Assembly: GCF_029227915.1 (NCBI RefSeq)
Contig: NC_079884.1
Location: 27,468,001 to 27,532,000 of the forward strand
Direction of reading: 5' to 3'
Length of the DNA stretch: 64,000 bases
Source of the DNA: Hydractinia symbiolongicarpus
Taxonomy: Eukaryota; Cnidaria; Hydrozoa; Anthoathecata; Hydractiniidae
Part shown: piece by piece, positions 62,994 to 64,000 of the stretch
How positions within the stretch are numbered: position 1 is the first letter of the stretch
Layout: every line of letters begins with the position of its first letter
Translations under genes and position numbers: made by a program
Notes under the pieces: model-generated
Database searches by the model: none
What the model saw: only the letters and a program-made list of their open reading frames with translations
What the model was told of the DNA's origin: nothing

Positions 62994-64000
62994 CAAGTCG
63001 AGCATGGATCCAACGTTTCGTCAGAACAACAAATTATAGTGGCTGACGATTGCGCGCTATTAAACATAAAAAAATTGCACCCCACAAAATTATTGATCGG
63101 ACATCTAAATATAAATTCACTCAGAAGCAAAGTACTATCCTTACAGGAGGTTGTCAAGGATTATTTGGACATTCTGCTGATATCTGAATCGAAACTTGAT
63201 CAATCGTTCACCGATGCTTTAATTGCCTTAAATGGTTTCAAACGTCCCTATCGAAGAGAACGAAACAAAAATGGCGAGGGATTGGTTTTGTATGTTAATT
63301 GCGAAATAATTAGTAATGCTATAAAACTCCCTTCTTTACCTGAAGATATCGAAATAGTTGGGATCAAAGTTATCCTTCGTGCACAAAAATGGCTCGTACT
63401 GGGCATTTACAAACCACCCAATCAACGCTGCGATTATTTTCTTGAAAACCTTGGTAAAGTCGTAGATTCGTTTCATTACGAAAATTGTATAATAATGGGC
63501 GACTTCAACAGCCACGAATCCGAATTATCAATCTTAAAAACTCACTATAATCTTTCAAACTTAATTGATTCACCAACTTGTTACAAGAACCCTGCGAACC
63601 CATCCTGTATTGATCATATATGGATTTCTGACAAGAAAATGTTCACAAATAGCTGTGCAATAGAGACAGGACTGTCCGATTAGCACAAACTCACTGTGAC
63701 TGTTATAAAAACGGAGATGCCAAAAAAGAAACCCCGCATTATAAAGTACAGGTCTATAAAAAACTTCAATAAATCCGAATTCCAAAAAGACCTTACTAAG
63801 TCAATGGGGTTACAGGAAGTGAATTTCGCAAACCTCGATACAGCTTTTAAGAACGTAATTGAAAAACATATGCCAGTGAAGCAAAAGATGGTTAGAAACA
63901 ATCATGCACCATTTATTACGAAGAGAGTGCGCAAAGAAATTATGATGAGAAGTAGAAAAAGAAACGTATATAATTCGAATCCAACTGCTGAAAATTGGAA
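62994..64000 (+). pseudogene. LINE ORF2, APE-type endonuclease, partial and broken
   Basis: The frame is open from 62994 to TAG at 63681 and again to the window edge. It shows the order of motifs of the apurinic/apyrimidinic-type endonuclease that starts ORF2 of many non-LTR retrotransposons: HLNINSLRSK, ISESKLD (catalytic Glu), GIYKPPN, MGDFNSH (GDFN), CIDHIWIS and GLSD-stop-HKL, the last matching the terminal SDH box. The enzyme nicks target DNA so that reverse transcription can start there. The TAG sits inside the last catalytic box. After it, KYRSIKNFNKSEF, typical of the linker before reverse transcriptase, continues in frame. The first in-frame ATG lies deep in the domain, and TGA at 62991 closes the frame upstream, so this copy is degenerate. 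A CR1/Jockey-like family is likely; the exact clade is unclear. Confidence 0.85.

Noticed and set aside
62921-63901. Minus-strand ORFs over the LINE
   Set aside because: Antisense shadows of the endonuclease frame.

Overview
The window is eukaryotic, non-genic, repeat-dominated DNA. About 88% of it (roughly 56.3 of 64 kb, some 150 copies) is one AT-rich tandem satellite with a monomer of about 373 bp. Every copy runs head-to-tail in the same orientation except one small inverted patch. I see no host single-copy gene, rRNA or tRNA gene, or CRISPR array. The three interspersed elements (a Helitron, a Ty3/Gypsy-type LTR retrotransposon and an APE-class LINE) point to an animal genome. Their style suggests a marine invertebrate, perhaps a cnidarian, but the species cannot be read from this sequence. 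A long homogeneous array with higher-order repeats (HORs) and nested transposons is typical of (peri)centromeric or other constitutive heterochromatin; that location is inference.

Layout: 1-537 satellite; 538-3093 a complete-looking non-autonomous Helitron (5' TC, 3' hairpin and CTAG, inserted between A and T); 3094-7523 satellite; 7524-11460 a Ty3/Gypsy-type element with two 141-bp LTRs and a 5-bp target duplication (GTGAT), whose gag-pol is broken by five in-frame stops and two frameshifts; 11461-62830 an almost uninterrupted 51.4-kb satellite block; 62831-64000 non-satellite DNA carrying the endonuclease end of a LINE, interrupted by a stop and cut off by the window edge.

The satellite has HORs. 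Distances between near-identical segments cluster at whole numbers of monomers: about 1118 (3), 1490 (4), 1860 (5), 2237 (6), 3726 (10) and 4096 (11) bp. One 2822-bp period is explained by a shared truncated monomer. The clearest case is an apparently perfect 1490-bp tandem duplication at 34.7-37.7 kb. Short ORFs inside the satellite are chance open frames of particular monomer variants.

The most interesting items are the satellite and its HOR architecture, a 15-nt perfect complementarity in the LTR element suggesting self-primed reverse transcription (or a poly(A)-masking hairpin), the Helitron with a matching empty site in the same array, and a small inverted, templated-looking patch near 61.15 kb.
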